DNA of 64,000 nucleotides from Blautia glucerasea. GTDB taxonomy: Bacteria > Bacillota > Clostridia > Lachnospirales > Lachnospiraceae. The DNA lies in NCBI RefSeq assembly GCF_013304385.1, contig NZ_JAAITU010000003.1, positions 86,357 through 150,356 on the forward strand, read 5' to 3'. Below the pieces are notes generated by a model. That model was not told where the DNA came from. It saw only the letters and a program-made list of their open reading frames with translations, and did not search any database. The position numbers and the translations under genes are program-made. Shown here piece by piece: positions 63,652 to 64,000 of this stretch. The first letter of the stretch is position 1; each line of letters opens with the position of its first letter.

Positions 63652-63914
63652 CAGCATTACAGCAGGTATTCCAAGGCTATTACGAAAACCGGATTGAGAG
63701 TGATGAACCGGATCCGGAAAGAATGGCAGTTACACATAAAAGGATTCTTGATACCTTGAATGAGCTACAAATCGGGCACGGTGGTATAGATGATATTATG
63801 TTATGGGTAAGTCAATACGGAGCAGCAGCGGAGGAAACAGGATTCTACGCAGGGTTCAGGATGGCATGGGAGTTATTGAAGAATATGCAGGAGGGAACAG
63901 AGAAAACTCAATAA
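63648..63914 (+). CDS. Phage protein of unknown function, 88 residues
   Basis: Small acidic protein (YYENRIESDEPDPERMAVTHKR ... ETGFYAGFRMAWELL) of the type frequently found in Firmicute phage early regions. It is the last gene of the coupled three-gene unit. The gene continues neither motif nor signal that would tell its function. Confidence 0.65.
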   Translation: MTALQQVFQGYYENRIESDEPDPERMAVTHKRILDTLNELQIGHGGIDDIMLWVSQYGAAAEETGFYAGFRMAWELLKNMQEGTEKTQ

Positions 63915-63943
63915 AATGAACAGCTTTTTATTTTTTCTCATTT

Positions 63944-63992
63944 TTTGTAAAAAAGGGTATTGACACTACTAACCTACGTGTTAAATTATAAT
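63944..63992 (+). promoter_or_regulatory. Second copy of the CTACGTG promoter module
   Basis: TTGTAAAA, then TTGACA at 63960-63965, CTACGTG at 63974-63980 and TATAAT at 63987-63992. Order and the 8-bp distance from TTGACA to CTACGTG equal those of the module at 61814-61857. It would serve a gene beyond the right edge. Confidence 0.5.
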
Positions 63993-64000
63993 CAAGAACT

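Overview
The window reads as a low-to-mid GC Firmicute chromosome, most likely a Lachnospiraceae gut anaerobe (Blautia/Dorea-like). The supporting signs are the pta-ackA acetate operon, a conserved Clostridia housekeeping order (DUF177-rpmF, plsX-rnc-smc-ftsY, ylxM-ffh-rpsP-khpA-rimM-trmD-queA), a selenocysteine cluster, a PF04392-type T-box-controlled ABC transporter, and strong AGGAGG ribosome binding sites. The genus is inferred from gene content and not established.

Layout. 0-11.7 kb: end of a membrane protein, pyk, a PLP decarboxylase (lysA), tRNA-Leu(CAA), ftsH, a small zinc-finger membrane protein, polA-coaE-walJ-like, and an ACT protein with a UPF0210 partner. 11.7-15.0 kb: promoter, T-box leader (probably Trp), a second multi-arm structured element, and a three-gene ABC importer. 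15.1-19.8 kb: tmcAL (minus), pta-ackA, DUF177-rpmF. 19.9-29.2 kb: accessory-looking block between rpmF and plsX, with a MATE pump, GH2 glycosidase, ABC-F, selA-selB-tRNA-Sec and moaA. 29.3-43.9 kb: plsX, rnc, smc, ftsY, a secreted beta-helix protein with 3' tandem repeats, threonine deaminase, a type I toxin-like locus, the ffh cluster and queA.

43.9 kb to the right edge: a prophage next to the queA terminator. It starts with a large serine recombinase, followed by a repressor/Cro control region and terminase, then tail, baseplate and lysis genes. A second copy of the type I toxin-like peptide follows, then a DUF4041/T5orf172 cargo gene and a group of small genes. The terminase runs straight into the C-terminal part of a tape-measure gene in another frame, so portal, capsid and tail-tube genes are missing. 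This prophage copy looks unable to make particles. Its right end is outside the window.

Three things stand out. (1) A roughly 180-nt structured RNA-like element occurs twice (minus strand 16581-16395, plus strand 30380-30560). The helices are the same but their sequences are largely different, including a 9-bp helix beside the same bulged A. A third, 42-nt fragment lies at 3101. (2) Two related 29-residue hydrophobic peptide genes, one chromosomal and one in the prophage, each face a consensus convergent promoter with a hairpin terminator between them. This is the architecture of a type I toxin-antitoxin. (3) A CTC-N8-GAG operator occurs in the repressor region and again 15 kb away, tying the right-hand small-gene module to the same repressor.
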